Assembly (NCBI RefSeq): GCF_022682495.2
Contig: NC_071391.1
Location: 123,981,896-124,045,895, forward strand
Reading direction: 5' to 3'
Source of the DNA: Desmodus rotundus
Taxonomy: Eukaryota > Chordata > Mammalia > Chiroptera > Phyllostomidae
DNA length: 64,000 nucleotides
Numbering within the stretch: position 1 is the stretch's first letter; the number at the start of each line of letters is the position of its first letter. The notes below the pieces were generated by a model, which saw only the letters and a list, made by a program, of their open reading frames with translations, did not search any database and had not been told where the DNA came from. Positions 43,461-54,829 of the stretch are shown piece after piece. The translations under genes and the position numbers were made by a program.

Positions 43461-43942
43461 CAGCGGTTTTCAAGCGGTGTGCCGCTGCACACTGGTGTGC
43501 CGTAAGAATTTTTAAAACATGCAATGCCAGACTATTTAGTCAGGGGCACAGGCTTGTTTTTCCTTAGATTGCCAAATAAAAAAATGACAACAGCTAACAC
43601 AACAATAGCTGTCCAGAGTGAATATTCTGTCTTGAACCATAAATATATAGGCCATAGAATAGAGTTGCATCTTATTGGTCAAGTTGTATAACCAGGTTGC
43701 TTCTGATTGGTTAGTTCTTGGTACCAGAGATCCTTATATACAAGTATAGGCACCTGATTTTTTAAAAAAGTCACTTTGGAGCAAAGTGGTGGTAATTACT
43801 TTTTTTTTTTTGGTAAATCAATCAAAATCATACCCCTTTTTTGGTCAGATTGGCAAAAAATATCATATATATTTTGGTGTACTGTAGAATTTTAGTAATT
43901 AGTTTATATGTGCCATGAGATGAAAACGGTTGAAAATTGCTG
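43461..43942. mobile_element. 482-bp non-autonomous hAT-like transposon (bat type)
   Basis: Left end CAGCGGTTTTCAAGCGGTGT; right end reverse-complements to CAGCAATTTTCAACCGTTTT, giving imperfect terminal inverted repeats starting CAG, a hAT hallmark. It is flanked by 8-bp direct repeats CCCTAGTC (43,453-43,460) and CCCTAATG (43,943-43,950), matching at 6 of 8 positions. The GTGTGCCGCTGCACACTGGTGTGCC sub-terminal region (split here as GTGTGCCGCTGCACAC plus TGGTGTGCC) is palindromic. No transposase frame. It resembles the nhAT elements known from bats. MLT1 homology continues directly across the insertion site. Confidence 0.9.
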
Positions 43943-44245
43943 CCCTAATGCAATGGCTGGGGTCCTTCTGAGAAACTCAGAGACGGAGACACAGGGTGAA
44001 TGCCGTGTGAAGATGGAGGCAGAGATTGCAGCGATACCTCTACAAACCAAAGGATGCTACAAACACCGGGGTGGGGGGGAGACATGGAGCGGATTCTCAC
44101 TCAGAACGCCCAGATGGAACCAACGCTGCTAATACTTTGATTTTGGACTTCTACCTTCCAGGACTGTCAGAAAACAAATTTCTGTTCCTGTAAGCCACCC
44201 AGTTTATAGTCATTTGTTTTAGTAGCCCTAGGAAAATAATAGTTT
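43943..44245 (+). mobile_element. MLT1-type (MaLR) LTR, right part
   Basis: CAATGGCTGGGGTCCTTCTG, GGAGACACAGGGTGAATGCC, GTGTGAAGATGGAGGCAGAG, GATTTTGGACTTCTACCTTC, ACAAATTTCTGTTCCTGTAA and GCCACCCAGTTTATAGTCAT: the 3' half of the LTR begun at 43,316. Confidence 0.9.
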
Positions 44246-44770
44246 CTTATATATCAGTTCAAAACCAGAATACATCTTTTTCCTGGCCTAAAACCAGCAG
44301 ACTTCTCCAGAACCCACTCTCAGAATCCTTCTCTCTGGGGTTGGCCCAGATCTGGTTAAAAGGTTTATTGCATGAGTCCATCTGGGAGCTGCCTCGGGAG
44401 GCAACAGAGGCCAATGGATGAGTGAATGGCTCATTCTTGTGGCCCCCAGAGAAGGCTTTGTGGAGGCAGAGGCCTGATAGAGAACAGAAACTGGAGATGC
44501 GGGATAAAGAGCTAATTTGAGTGGGAACAGAGAGCAGTGCATGTAAAAGCACCTGGCGTGATAAGGCATGGTGTTTATTACATTGTAGGTGGTCAATTAA
44601 TGTTAGTTAAGCAAATGAAAGAATGCAGGAGCCTTGAAAGCAGTTGAAACCAGGTATGAAGCACCATAAATGTGCTGGATCCACATTTTAGGCAAGAGCA
44701 TTGTTAGCTACACTGATTTGAGTGAATTGTCAAAGGCAATTGGGGAAACCCAGCCCTTGGCCTCAAAAGT
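44246..44770. other. Unique DNA with a weak MIR tail
   Basis: AAAAGCACCTGGCGTGATAA and GTCAATTAATGTTAGTTAAG (44,545-44,610) resemble the last part of a MIR in sense. Otherwise nothing recognised. Confidence 0.4.
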
Positions 44771-44774
44771 CATG

Positions 44775-44980
44775 GCTTCCGGCTTTGACTCTGCTGCTTT
44801 CTGGTTTTTGTGAAGTTGGGAAAATCATTTCTCTCTCTGAGCCTCGGTTCCCTCAACTGTAAAGTGGAGATGATAAATGTCCCTTAGCTTACAAAGTTAG
44901 AAAGATGGAATGGCAAAGAATTTGAAAGTGCTTTGTAAACTGCAAGGCCAATATGAACATAAAGTACTATTCATCTTATC
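44775..44980 (+). repeat. MIR-type SINE
   Basis: TTCCGGCTTTGACTCTGCTG, TTTCTCTCTCTGAGCCTCGG, TTCCCTCAACTGTAAAGTGG and GAAAGTGCTTTGTAAACTGC. Confidence 0.85.
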
Positions 44981-45084
44981 ATTGACTGCCTAACCTCTTC
45001 CCTGTCCTGTGAATGCTCCATACCCATTTGTACCTCTGAGTCTCTGCTCATGGTCTCTTTGCCCAGTTGAAAGTCCCTCTGTGT

Positions 45085-45535
45085 TGGTTAGGATTAGATT
45101 TGGATACAAGTAACAGAAAACCCAAGGCAACAGTGGTATGCTTCTCTCTCATATAATAGTCCGCAAGCATTCCAGGGCTGGTGTGGGTGTCTTAGCATCT
45201 TTCCATTTTGTTGCTTTGCTGTGTGGTTGCCATTTCCAAGGTCACTTTGTGGCTTGAAATAGCTGCTGGAGCTCCTTCATACATCCCCATTTCAGCAAGA
45301 AGGAGTAAAAAGAGAGGGCAGGCTTCCTGTCTTCAAAGACACTCTCTAGAAGCTGCATATGCCCCCTTTTTATATATTCCATTGGCCAGAACTTGATCAC
45401 ATGGACACATATATTTCCTGGAGGAACTGAAAAATGTGGTTTTTATTCTGGGTGGTCATGTGCCCAGCTAAAACTTAGGGTTCTATCATCATTGAAGGAG
45501 GAGAGGGGAATACTTAGGAAAGACTAGCATCTATA
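45085..45535. repeat. Interspersed repeat of uncertain class (L1M 3'UTR-like)
   Basis: GTTGGTTAGGATTAGATTTG, ATACAAGTAACAGAAAACCC, CATTGGCCAGAACTTGATCA, CATGTGCCCAGCTAAAACTT and GGGTTCTATCATCATTGAAG are familiar mammalian repeat text. I believe an old L1 3'UTR but cannot be sure of class or ends. Confidence 0.55.
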
Positions 45536-45659
45536 ACATTTCATTCATTTCTCCTCCATAGACCCATATTTCATTCTTCAAGATCAAGTCAAGTTCATCT
45601 GCAAAATAAGGAGTTTGTATCACTTGGGAGTTACAGAGCTAGTCCACGGGCATATAGAA

Positions 45660-45780
45660 GTTTTGTGTGGATCGTCTCATTTAGTCTGCGGCTCAGCTCT
45701 GCGGGATGGACACTATCATTGCCTCAGAGTTTTAGACGAGGAAATGTGGCTCAGAGAGCTGTGCAATGTCATGGATTAGG
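45660..45780 (-). repeat. MIR SINE, antisense
   Basis: CTCATTTAGTCTGCGGCTCA, GGATGGACACTATCATTGCC and GACGAGGAAATGTGGCTCAG. Confidence 0.75.
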
Positions 45781-46895
45781 TTTCCTGGGATACAAACTCT
45801 AGATGGAAAGTACCAATTAGTGGGCAGGACATGCATCAGAGAGTGCTTTTGGGGCTAATTCCTGTGGAAGAAGATAGGGGGTGGAAGCAGGACTGGGCAG
45901 AGGGAAGCTGGGCTGCAATGCAGTTCCAATAAAGGTCTCAGCTGGCTCCCCAGGGACCGCTGGAGCTGGGATAGCCCTGCAGAGCTGTTCCAAGTTGGCA
46001 CCGAGAGGACAGACCTTTAGACACTAATGCTGGTCACTCACCCATTGAACACAGGCTACCCCCGGAAGAGGGCCAGACATAGGGCAAATCAATCATTCTC
46101 TTCAGCTAAAACAATCCCTGAGAAGGCGTGGACCTGAGGGCTCCCTGCTGGCAGCACCTCCAGTGCCTGCAGGTGTAAGTCCTTCGTTCCTGAAGCAGTA
46201 CTCTGGAGGGATCAGAGTCCCGCATAAAGCCACTTAACTAAGCCTGCAGCAGCAACGAGTGAGATAGGACTAGGACCAGGACATCTGACTCCAGCCGCTG
46301 GGTTCTCACGGCTAAATGGTTTGCTCAAAGTCACAACTAGAAAGAAATGCCCACCATTCAAGCACCTTGTCTGCAAATTAAATCAATCTGCTATATTGCC
46401 TCTTTAGAGTCTCTGCTGGTGCCTTCTTCTGGAAATTTTACCTCTAGGTTTCCTATGCACTGTGTTCTTTCTTCTCTCTGAACAAATCCTGGCAGCTAAT
46501 AGTACTCTAGCTGAACTGTATCTAGTCAATCAAAGCAGTGCTTTGTTGACAAGGTCTCCTGGGGGCTCAGCCCTCTGCCAGGTGGAATGGGATTCTGAAG
46601 ACAGAATCCTGCTCCAGCAGAGTTGCCGGCTGTTTGGAGAGCCACGGCCTCCACCCATGTAGGCGGCGTTGGCAGGAGAGAGCGGCACATTGAGGGCGGC
46701 TCTGTGAGTCCTATCTGTCATAGCTTCCAGAGGAAGGAAAGGGTAACTCCGGCTGGATCAGGAGACCTGGGCCCACGCCTCCTCTGCCCTACCTGCCCAC
46801 CACAGTCTCCTGAGGCTGGGGCCAGATTTTCTCCCCTTTGGGAAACGTCCGGCACTCAGTAAGTGGGAAGGGATTTTAGAACTATAGGACTGGAG
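45781..46895. other. Unique DNA, no gene seen
   Basis: No recognised repeat or exon; frames short and without domains. Confidence 0.4.
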
Positions 46896-46899
46896 AAAG

Positions 46900-47020
46900 A
46901 CAGTCACGTTTCTCAGAGGCACAGAGGGCAGTATGACCTGCCCAAGGTGACACAGCCAGATGGAGGTAGCCTGGCTGGATTGAGAACCTGGGCTTCCTGA
47001 CTCCTGGCCTAATCTACCTC
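46900..47020 (-). repeat. MIR SINE fragment, antisense
   Basis: CACGTTTCTCAGAGGCACAG, CCTGCCCAAGGTGACACAGC and GGATTGAGAACCTGGGCTTC. Confidence 0.8.
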
Positions 47021-49085
47021 CCTGAACTGTCCTCACTAAATGAGGGCTGCAGGCCCAAATGCAGCCTTCAGGCTGGTCCCTGCCTTCTGGCATTTCAGCA
47101 AAGCCCTCAGGACTGTCACTGTCTCAATGAAGAGAGAAACAAAACACCAGAGAGGGAAGGGCAGGCCCGTGGAAACACCCCACAGAACTCTATAACTGAT
47201 CTCCACCAGGTCCAGCTGCCTCCTTGCTCGTCCCAGGCGGCTGGTCCAAGAAAGGGGGTGGGGAGAAGAGAGTACAAAAGTTCTTTCTATCTTGGGCTTA
47301 GCACCTGGGACTTCAGACAATGCCCAGTCCACTGAGAAGATTTAGGAGTGATTCTGTAGGAAGCCAGAGTATAACAAGCTTTAGATCAATGGTTCAATAC
47401 GTAGACAGCTTTTGCCCACCACCAGAGACAGGCTTCCTAACACGCTGTAACCCGCATCTTCCCCCTGAAACATCTTAGCTCCACGAAGCAATAAAACAGT
47501 CTGGCCTAAGTTACTGAACCTCTTTGAAGTCCTGGAGAGGCCCATAAATAAGGTAGGTACTTTGGAAGGGGGAGCGTTCATTTGGAGGGATCCCCAAACA
47601 ACTCTTTCAGAGTCCCATTGATTTGTAGCTGCCTCTAAGTCAATTTCCTGGGGCCCATAAATCTTGATTGGAGCAAAACGAAAATGTCATCAATATTTAT
47701 TCGATGCATTTCTTACCACTCTGTAGGAAAGGGGGAAGAAAAAAATGTCAGCATTCTCACCCGCCACCCTGGAGCAGGCTTGGGACACGGCCGTTCCCCA
47801 CTCCTCGAAGGCCGTTCCGTCGTGAACCATAAAGCCCGGGTAACAAATGTTCCATTTCATGGTCGGCAAGAGTGGTAACTGTCACTGGAGAAATAAAACT
47901 GAGTTATTGTTTCCAGTTTCAAAAGAACAGCAACAAGTATAAAAAAAAAACTGCATGCGATCCCTGTCCTCTTCCCCTCAGACACCTGCAGCCGTCTAAT
48001 GTTTCACTGAATCCTGCCACATAAATGCATAGCTTCACTCACTAATCCATATGGCTCCAGAGACCACTGTTACATGAGAACTTAAACTGATGGGGCCAGG
48101 CAGCCCAGGGCAGCTTAATCTTTTTTAATTCAAATCGACTGAGTCCCATGTGGCCCGGAGATGATACCCTATATGCTGCAATCAGACTGACCTAGACTTC
48201 TCGTGCTCTAAATGATTAATGAAACTGCCTCGAGTTTGTTTCTATGGTGATTGGAAACCCGACCCCGGACAGAGGAATCTGCCATTCACGGTAAACCAAT
48301 GGAAAGGGGGGCACCAGGGACCCTGGCTGCGGGTGGTTAAGGGGAAGATGCCCAAATGCTTCAAGTTCCTCTCCCCGGCCTGCTGCTGGCCTCAGAGAGT
48401 GGAGGGAGGGGACAGGAAGAAGTGGCCCTCTTAGGGAAGGTTTAATGCAACCAAACTGCAGGATTATTTTTTTCTCCTCCGAGAATTTAAAAATGTCTAA
48501 GTATTCCTAAAGCAACCGATCAAAGAGTGGAGGGAAGATAGCATTTAACTCACCTTTGGTTTCCTAAAATAAGTATGTAATAAATACCATAAAACCATGA
48601 AATCTTGGATTCTTTCTTTAGAGTGAAGGGTTTTGCCCTTAAGGAACATTATGAAACCTGCTGAATACCTCGTATTATCTGTTTACTCTGAGGTCACGTG
48701 TGGCTTTGTTTTTGGTCTCCCTGTGAAAGAGGTCATACCCGGACTTCCCCTGGCACAACCGTGCTGTCAGGACTAGCAGAGGAAGGCAGGGTGGGACTTA
48801 GGGGGAACTCGATGCTGCTGCAAGAGAAGCGGTGGGTGTGAACAGTTGCCTGCTGCTGTCTGCCTGGCAGAACAGCTGGGTCCTGTTTCAGGAGGGAGCC
48901 CATCCTACCTCTCCTATCAGAGCTCCCCGATGCCCCGGCTTTACGAAATGCTGAACCTTTAAGAGGTCTAACACGGGGAACACCGAAGAGCATGCCTTGT
49001 CAGTTTACAGTCTAAAGCTTAACCCAATGTGGCTCCTGACCGAGAGATAATGACTGTGAAAGTTGGTGGGGACGTGGCTCCCTTT
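47021..49085. other. Unique DNA; enhancer-like stretches 47,600-47,710 and 47,990-48,270
   Basis: Repeat-free. CATAAATCTTGATTGGAGCA, TCATCAATATTTATTCGATG, AATCTTTTTTAATTCAAATC, AAATGATTAATGAAACTGCC and TTCTATGGTGATTGGAAACC are undecayed-looking AT-rich cores in a GC-balanced setting. Function inferred only. Confidence 0.35.
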
Positions 49086-49089
49086 CTTT

Positions 49090-49555
49090 CATTCTTTCCC
49101 TACTGCCCACCTACCTTTCTTCACATCGTCCCCGGCCACCCCCTTAAACCCAGTGTCCCTTGCCTCTGAACTTTTGATGGTCCATGTTCCCAAACTTTAC
49201 TAAAACATACAGGTTTCTTTCTACCTCCCCAGTCCAGCTCTATCTCCCATTCATTTCTGCCAACTGTTCTGTGCACGTCCTCCATGAATGTCCCATTCTC
49301 TGCCTTTGCTTTGTGGTTCCCTCTGTCTGGAACGTCCTTCCCAAACCCATGCATTAGAATAATCCTCTCTGTTTCCCAAGATCTAGCTCCTGGGGCCACT
49401 CAGCACTTGGGCAGCTCAGTCAAAGGCTTCCCTGTATTGTGCCTTTTATAACAGTGTGTCCCAGGCTCTGCCTTGTGTGATGGGACATCTTGCTCCCAGC
49501 TGTAGAGCTGGGCACATAGAGTGTGCTCAATCTGTGTTTGTTCCATTGAATTTCT
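49090..49555 (+). repeat. L2 LINE 3' part
   Basis: CTTTGTGGTTCCCTCTGTCT, GGAACGTCCTTCCCAAACCC, AGCTCAGTCAAAGGCTTCCC, TGTAGAGCTGGGCACATAGA and GTGCTCAATCTGTGTTTGTT. Confidence 0.88.
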
Positions 49556-50810
49556 TTTTCACCCCCTACTTCTTGGTCTCTGGCCCTGCTGACTGCTAGC
49601 TGGGAAGTTCGCCTGGCCATTAGATCTGTTTTCCCCTCAATGGTCACTGCTAGCTGTTCCTGGTGGACAAAGGCTTCACAACCTCATGGTTCAGCAAGCA
49701 CTCAGGAATACCAAGAAAGCAACAAGTGACTGCTCTGGACTGGCTCGAAACCGCTCATCTGACCAAGCTGGAGTGCATCCGGCCCAGATTCTCCAAGTCA
49801 AAACCTTCCCTGTTGAAGGCCTGAGCTGGTTCCAACCACGTTAAGTGCTGTTTACAGAGTCTGTCTGAGCCCAGTCTCTCACTCTTGCCCCTTTAGGGAG
49901 GCTCCACCATGCTGGGGTGCACCTGTCATGCAGCACCCTCCTCTGCCCTTGGCAGGGGACAGAGAACCTGAGAAAGAAGGGGCCTCGGCCAGCTCTCATT
50001 CATCCAGTTAGGTGTTTGCACAAATTACCCACTGGTAAGCAATCCCTCAGCCTTATCTGACTGTCCCACGGAGGGGGATATCATGTGTGCCTGTTTTATT
50101 CTCTGGGGACACAGGTGGCAATACTTGGGTGTGGGGCCCTCGAGGGAGGCAGTGGTATCCAGGTGCCTAGGAACAGATATTTGGGTGAGCAGAGACAGGC
50201 GACTGCTTCCTCCTGGCTAGTGATAAGCTTGAATGAGCTGTGTCCCCAGCATTGTCCCCATTTTGCCAAGTTACCCCACCCAATTTCTCATTCAGAGTCC
50301 CCTGTGTCCTCGCACGGAGCCCAGTGAGTCCTCCTCGCTCACTTGTCCCAGCCTCTGCTTCCTTTTTTGTTAAATGGACAAGGTCGCCACCCTTGAGTCT
50401 GTAACACTCTGTTAGGGAAAGAATATCTCTCCACTGTTCCCCTGATATTCCCTTGCACCCCCACATCCAACTGAAATGTTACTTGTTGTGGCTGTACATT
50501 TTTTAAATCACATTTAATCTTGAGGGGTTCAGGAAGAATCCCATGGCGCCATTCAGAAGGTTCCCGCCTAGGTGATGTAAGCACCGTGCTGCGGGGTCAG
50601 GCCAGGCAGGTGGGGTGGAGGGACCGGCCAGCAGAACTTGGGGACCGAGTCAGCAGCTGAGGTGAGGAATGTGAGATGCGAAAGAGATGTGGCAGAGGGA
50701 AGTGAAGTCATGAATATTTAGGAGCGGGGAGAGTGGAATTCAATCTGACACTGATACACAGGAGGACTGGATTGATAGCCAGAGTCTAAAATTAGAAGCA
50801 CTCTCTCTTG
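49556..50810. other. Unique DNA, no gene seen
   Basis: No recognised repeat; frames on both strands at 50,085-50,584 overlap and lack domains. Confidence 0.4.
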
Positions 50811-50814
50811 GGAG

Positions 50815-51040
50815 TGTAGAGCTCAGACCCCAGAGATGAACTGGACTAAAAACTGAATTTGCCACTTGCCAGCTGAGTGACCTTGGGCAAGTAAGTTAAC
50901 CTCTCTGTGCCCTCAGCTTCCTCATCTGTGAAGCAGAGATAATAAAGTTCTTTCTGTACAGGACTATTGTGATATTGAGTTAATGCGACAGTGCTTGGCA
51001 CACAGCATGAACTAGCTGCTTTTATAATTGAATAAAGGTC
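50815..51040 (+). repeat. MIR SINE, nearly full length
   Basis: GAGCTCAGACCCCAGAGATG, TGCCACTTGCCAGCTGAGTG, ACCTTGGGCAAGTAAGTTAA, CAGCTTCCTCATCTGTGAAG, GACAGTGCTTGGCACACAGC and ATAATTGAATAAAGGT. The best-preserved MIR in the window. Confidence 0.93.
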
Positions 51041-51164
51041 AATGTCAGGTCCTTCCTAGAGGTGGTCAGGTTCTTTCCTTCTGCAGTTCCTTTCCCTTCT
51101 TTCCAAAAATCCTGTGCCACCCTCCCACTTTAATTTGTTTGGGAAGAAAAGAATGCCTAGGTCA

Positions 51165-51645
51165 CCACTGTCCAATAGAAATATAATGCAAAACATGAAA
51201 TTTAAAAATTCCTAGAAGCCCCACTAAAAAAATAAAAATTAGGTATTTTTACTAACATATATCATTTAACCCAATACATCTAAAATATTATCCTTTCAAC
51301 ATGTATTGAATGTTTTAAAACTGTGAGAGATATATACATATTTTTGCATCTTAACCCTTGAAATCTAGTGTATATTTTAGAAGTACAGCAAGTATATCTC
51401 GATTCAACCACCAGATTTTCATCTGAAACACTTCATTGTATTAAAGTCCATCAAACTGACAGCTGAAAGTAGCTCCACCTACCCAAATTGTTTCAAACAA
51501 CTTGATTCAGCTTTCCAATAACTGAATTCACCATCAGTTTTTACATTGAAATTAATTAAAATGGTATAAATACTTAAATTTTCAGATGTACTAGTCACAT
51601 GTCAAGTGCTCAGTAGCCAGTTGTGACTGTTGTACAGGACAGCAA
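51165..51645. mobile_element. Old hAT-Charlie-like DNA transposon, AT-rich
   Basis: Starts CACTGTCCAATAGAAATATA and ends with GTCACATGTCAAGTGCTCAG, TAGCCAGTTGTGACTGTTGT, ACAGGACAG, so the extreme ends pair as CTGTCC / GGACAG. The text is familiar as an ancient mammalian MER-type DNA element; the exact name is not certain. No transposase frame. Confidence 0.75.
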
Positions 51646-52139
51646 AGATCTAGAAGTTGCCGTGGGGAGGAATTGATCTGGAAGGAATGCTACCTGGCGG
51701 TAGGCATCTCAGACACAAGGAACTTACCAGAACAGAGCCCCTGACGACACCCTGAGCTTGTTCCTAGTGGTGGTGGGAGAGGGCTATCGCAGTGCGGGGA
51801 CACAAGTGTCCTGAGAATTCTCTTTATTCCTTCAAGGACCAATGCACACCAGTACCCACCATCTACTAGGTGCTGCCCTTGGTGCCGGAGATGCAGTGTG
51901 AGTTAGCGTCTGTACTGAATTGCTGTTAACATCTATCTGCCATCTTCCAGTCTCTAGCCTCCTGTATCGCCCAGGGGGCAGTGGACTCTGAAGTGGGGCC
52001 CCCACTCCTGGCCCTGTCTGGACACCTGCCTGGTACAGTATCTGACTGAAGCTCCACTTTGATAACAGCTGGTGAGCACCCGCTGTGGGCCAGGCACCAT
52101 GCTCTTAGCTGGCATGCAGCTTCATAGGGTGACTAGCAC
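51646..52139. other. Unique DNA, no gene seen
   Basis: Short MIR-like words (CATCTACTAGGTGCTGCCCT, CTGTGGGCCAGGCACC) suggest decayed SINE pieces, but nothing can be bounded. Confidence 0.35.
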
Positions 52140-52660
52140 CTTTTGGTGTATTGGCTCTTCCAGCTCCCTGTTGCTTTTGGCTGTTTCAGAAGCCGATGGC
52201 TTCCCCCTGTCCACTGCACCTTGGCTTTCCCCGTCCCCTATTCAACCCTACCTCCCCACCCCACCTCCCATCACATCTACCTTTTTACTATCCTCAACAT
52301 AAAAGCCTTGGATGTATTTTGGTTCCAGATGTTTGCTAATTTCCCTTTCCATTTCTGGAATGACCATCCTATTCGTATTCCTCATTACCTATGCACATCC
52401 TACCTGCTGTCAAGGTTCTCTTTCTCCAATCAGCCTTCCAGCCCGTGTGATCTCCTTTTCTTTGTATTCATAGCTCTTCCTGCATTGGTGGTTAGCTTGG
52501 AGCTGCGTGTGTGGCAGGCAGCATTATTTAACGTCTCACAGTGCCCCTGAGTGCTAGACTGTCATTCATTCTTCTCTGACTCCTACGTTCGCACCCATTC
52601 CACCCTCTTCTCCCAGTTCTCTCCAGCATCTGGACACATAGGAGGCACTCAGGAAAAACC
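52140..52660 (+). repeat. Possible L2 LINE relic
   Basis: Pyrimidine-rich text with CATTTCTGGAATGACCATCC, AATCAGCCTTCCAGCCCGTG and ACACATAGGAGGCACTCAGG in L2-like order; strongly diverged. Confidence 0.45.
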
Positions 52661-52689
52661 TCCTGAGAGCCTGATATCCTAGCCAGGAG

Positions 52690-52930
52690 GTCAGCCTGAG
52701 TTATAAGGCTTGGGAGCCCCTTTGCTGGGCAATAACGTATCCCAAGTATCTGCTATGTCCACTATTATGCTTTATACAATGCAGGCCACCGTTGAAACAT
52801 TTATGGGAAAATTAATTGCCCTTCATTGAGTTCACTGGCAGGGAGCTGCTCTTTCTGCTAATCTGATTGGAGAAAACAAAAGGCTTTGCTCCCTTAATTA
52901 AGTCTTTATTCACATATGGAACTATTGTGC
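52690..52930. other. Enhancer-like unique DNA
   Basis: ACATTTATGGGAAAATTAAT, TGCCCTTCATTGAGTTCACT, GCTAATCTGATTGGAGAAAA and CTCCCTTAATTAAGTCTTTA: AT-rich cores without repeat signature. Confidence 0.35.
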
Positions 52931-52934
52931 TATT

Positions 52935-53070
52935 GAGCAAATTCATGGTAATAGTAATAATAGTTGTGAGCATCGCTAACATTTCTGGATCAATTTCCAT
53001 CTGTCAAACACTGTGACAAGTGCTTCACACATACCACTTCATTGAATTTCTACAACCCACTGAGGCAACA
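52935..53070 (-). repeat. MIR SINE, antisense
   Basis: CATCGCTAACATTTCTGGAT, CAAACACTGTGACAAGTGCT, TCACACATACCACTTCATTG and TACAACCCACTGAGGCAACA. Confidence 0.8.
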
Positions 53071-53129
53071 CCAGCAAGAAGCCTGGGGTGAGGGAAGGGG
53101 TCAAAGGTTCCCGGTATGGTAACGGGCAG

Positions 53130-53262
53130 CCTCCCTCGCCAGTGCCAGCTGTGTGATTTCTGGTGAGTGTGTAAACCTAGCTGTGAAATGGGGATGATAA
53201 CTGTAAATTCTTGTGATGATTGCAGATGATGAATGCAAAGCGCTTAGAAATCACATTCTATT
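53130..53262 (+). repeat. MIR SINE
   Basis: AGTGCCAGCTGTGTGATTTC, GTGAAATGGGGATGATAACT and GATGAATGCAAAGCGCTTAG. Confidence 0.75.
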
Positions 53263-53274
53263 TTTTGAAAATAT

Positions 53275-53440
53275 TTTATCTGTTATCATCATTAGTCCCC
53301 ATTTTATAGATGGGGAAACTGAATTACAGAGAGACTAAGTACATTGCTCCCAGTCACAGAGTTAGTAAGTGCTACAAAGAGATTTAAACCCTGTCTGACC
53401 TCATAATCCTTGCTTGTAATCACCACACTACAATGAATAC
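53275..53440 (-). repeat. MIR SINE, antisense
   Basis: CATTTTATAGATGGGGAAAC, TGAATTACAGAGAGACTAAG, TTGCTCCCAGTCACAGAGTT and GATTTAAACCCTGTCTGACC. Confidence 0.88.
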
Positions 53441-53789
53441 AAATTTATTCATCTTTGCCCCAGGCCCTGTGCTGGACAGTCGGCAACCAATTATCTCATT
53501 CAATCTTCCAAATGATTCTGTGAAATGAACTTATCCCCTGGGCAGGGAGGGACCTGGGAGGAGCTCCCAGCTGGGCCAGTATTTGAGGAGGATGGTGCAT
53601 CCCCCGTACGAGAAGTCTGCCCCATGGCTCCATCCATGGAGTGTAGTACAAGGAAGCTGCCCCAGTGGGAAGGACAGGGCCTCCGCGGTGACATAGGAGG
53701 GGCAGCACCACTGCGTGAGAGGTCAGACAGTTTTCCTGGAATGCAAGTTTCACCTAAAACAGCTGCAAACTTGGTGAGAACAGGTTTGT

Positions 53790-53892
53790 TTGTTTGTTTT
53801 GTCTGTTTTGTTCACTACTGCATGCCTGAACTCGCACCGTACCTCACATAGCAAAGGTGCTTAATAAATATTTCTTGAATACGTGGGAAGTG
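53790..53892 (+). repeat. L2 LINE 3' end
   Basis: TTTTGTTCACTACTGCATGC, CTCACATAGCAAAGGTGCTT and AATAAATATTTCTTGAATAC. Confidence 0.88.
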
Positions 53893-54825
53893 AGCTCTAA
53901 ATTATGTTACAAGCAGAGAAAACAGTGCATGCAAAGGCCCAGAGGTACGAGAGGGGGTGGCCATCGGGGGAGTACATGGACTGAGCCTCTTCTACACCAG
54001 GGCAAGCCGTCCTGTCATGTAGGCGGGGCTCCTTCTGGCCAGGGCTGGATGTGAAGGCTCACCGGAGTCCAGGTGGCTCAGCAGGGTAGCAGTTCACTTA
54101 AAGGGCTGGGATGGAAGCCCCAGGGAGTAATGAAGAGGACTGTCCTTGCATCCTCAGCGATAATGACAGGATGCAGAGAGATGGAGGAGAGCCACAGGTA
54201 CGTGGCAAATGGGCCAACCCCCAGCTCCATAGATGCAATACCAGTGAAAAGTTCAGGGAAACAGGAGGTGCTCCTTGCAGAGGGTGACAGTGTCAAGTGA
54301 ATGTGAAAGACACACGTTCTTCCTCAGGACTGGCATTGGCTGAGAAGACACTCATCTCAATAAGTGCTTCTTGATTGCTTCCTGGAAAATGGTGACACTT
54401 GCACAAAGTGAGAAGCCTGATTTTGCAAAGCAGCTACAGGTAAGGGGCGGTTCCTGGGGAAGCTGAGTTTCGATCCCACTGGGCACCTACCCTGGGTATC
54501 TGCATAAGCAGCATTTCCTCTCTGTACCCCTTCCTCCTTTTTGGTCTTCTATCTCTTCTCTGAATCATCAACTCTCAGCTTAGATGCCAACTTCTCCAGG
54601 ACACTCTCTGACTCCATTCCATCTCCCATAGCCCGCCTGCAGACCTCAGGTATCACAGGCAGCCTTGCGTGCTTTGTGCTGCCAGAGAAAAACAGCTGTT
54701 AAAATATCCGTGTTCACTGGCCCACTACCAAAGGACTGAGGCAAACTTTGTGACATATAAAAGTGAGATCTGCAGCTCAACTCTCATCAATTGTAAAATT
54801 GTTACTTTAAATTAATATATTGAGT
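53893..54825. other. Unique DNA with an L2-like patch
   Basis: CTTAGATGCCAACTTCTCCA and GGACACTCTCTGACTCCATT at 54,577-54,620 resemble sense L2. Nothing else is recognised. Confidence 0.4.
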
Positions 54826-54829
54826 AATT

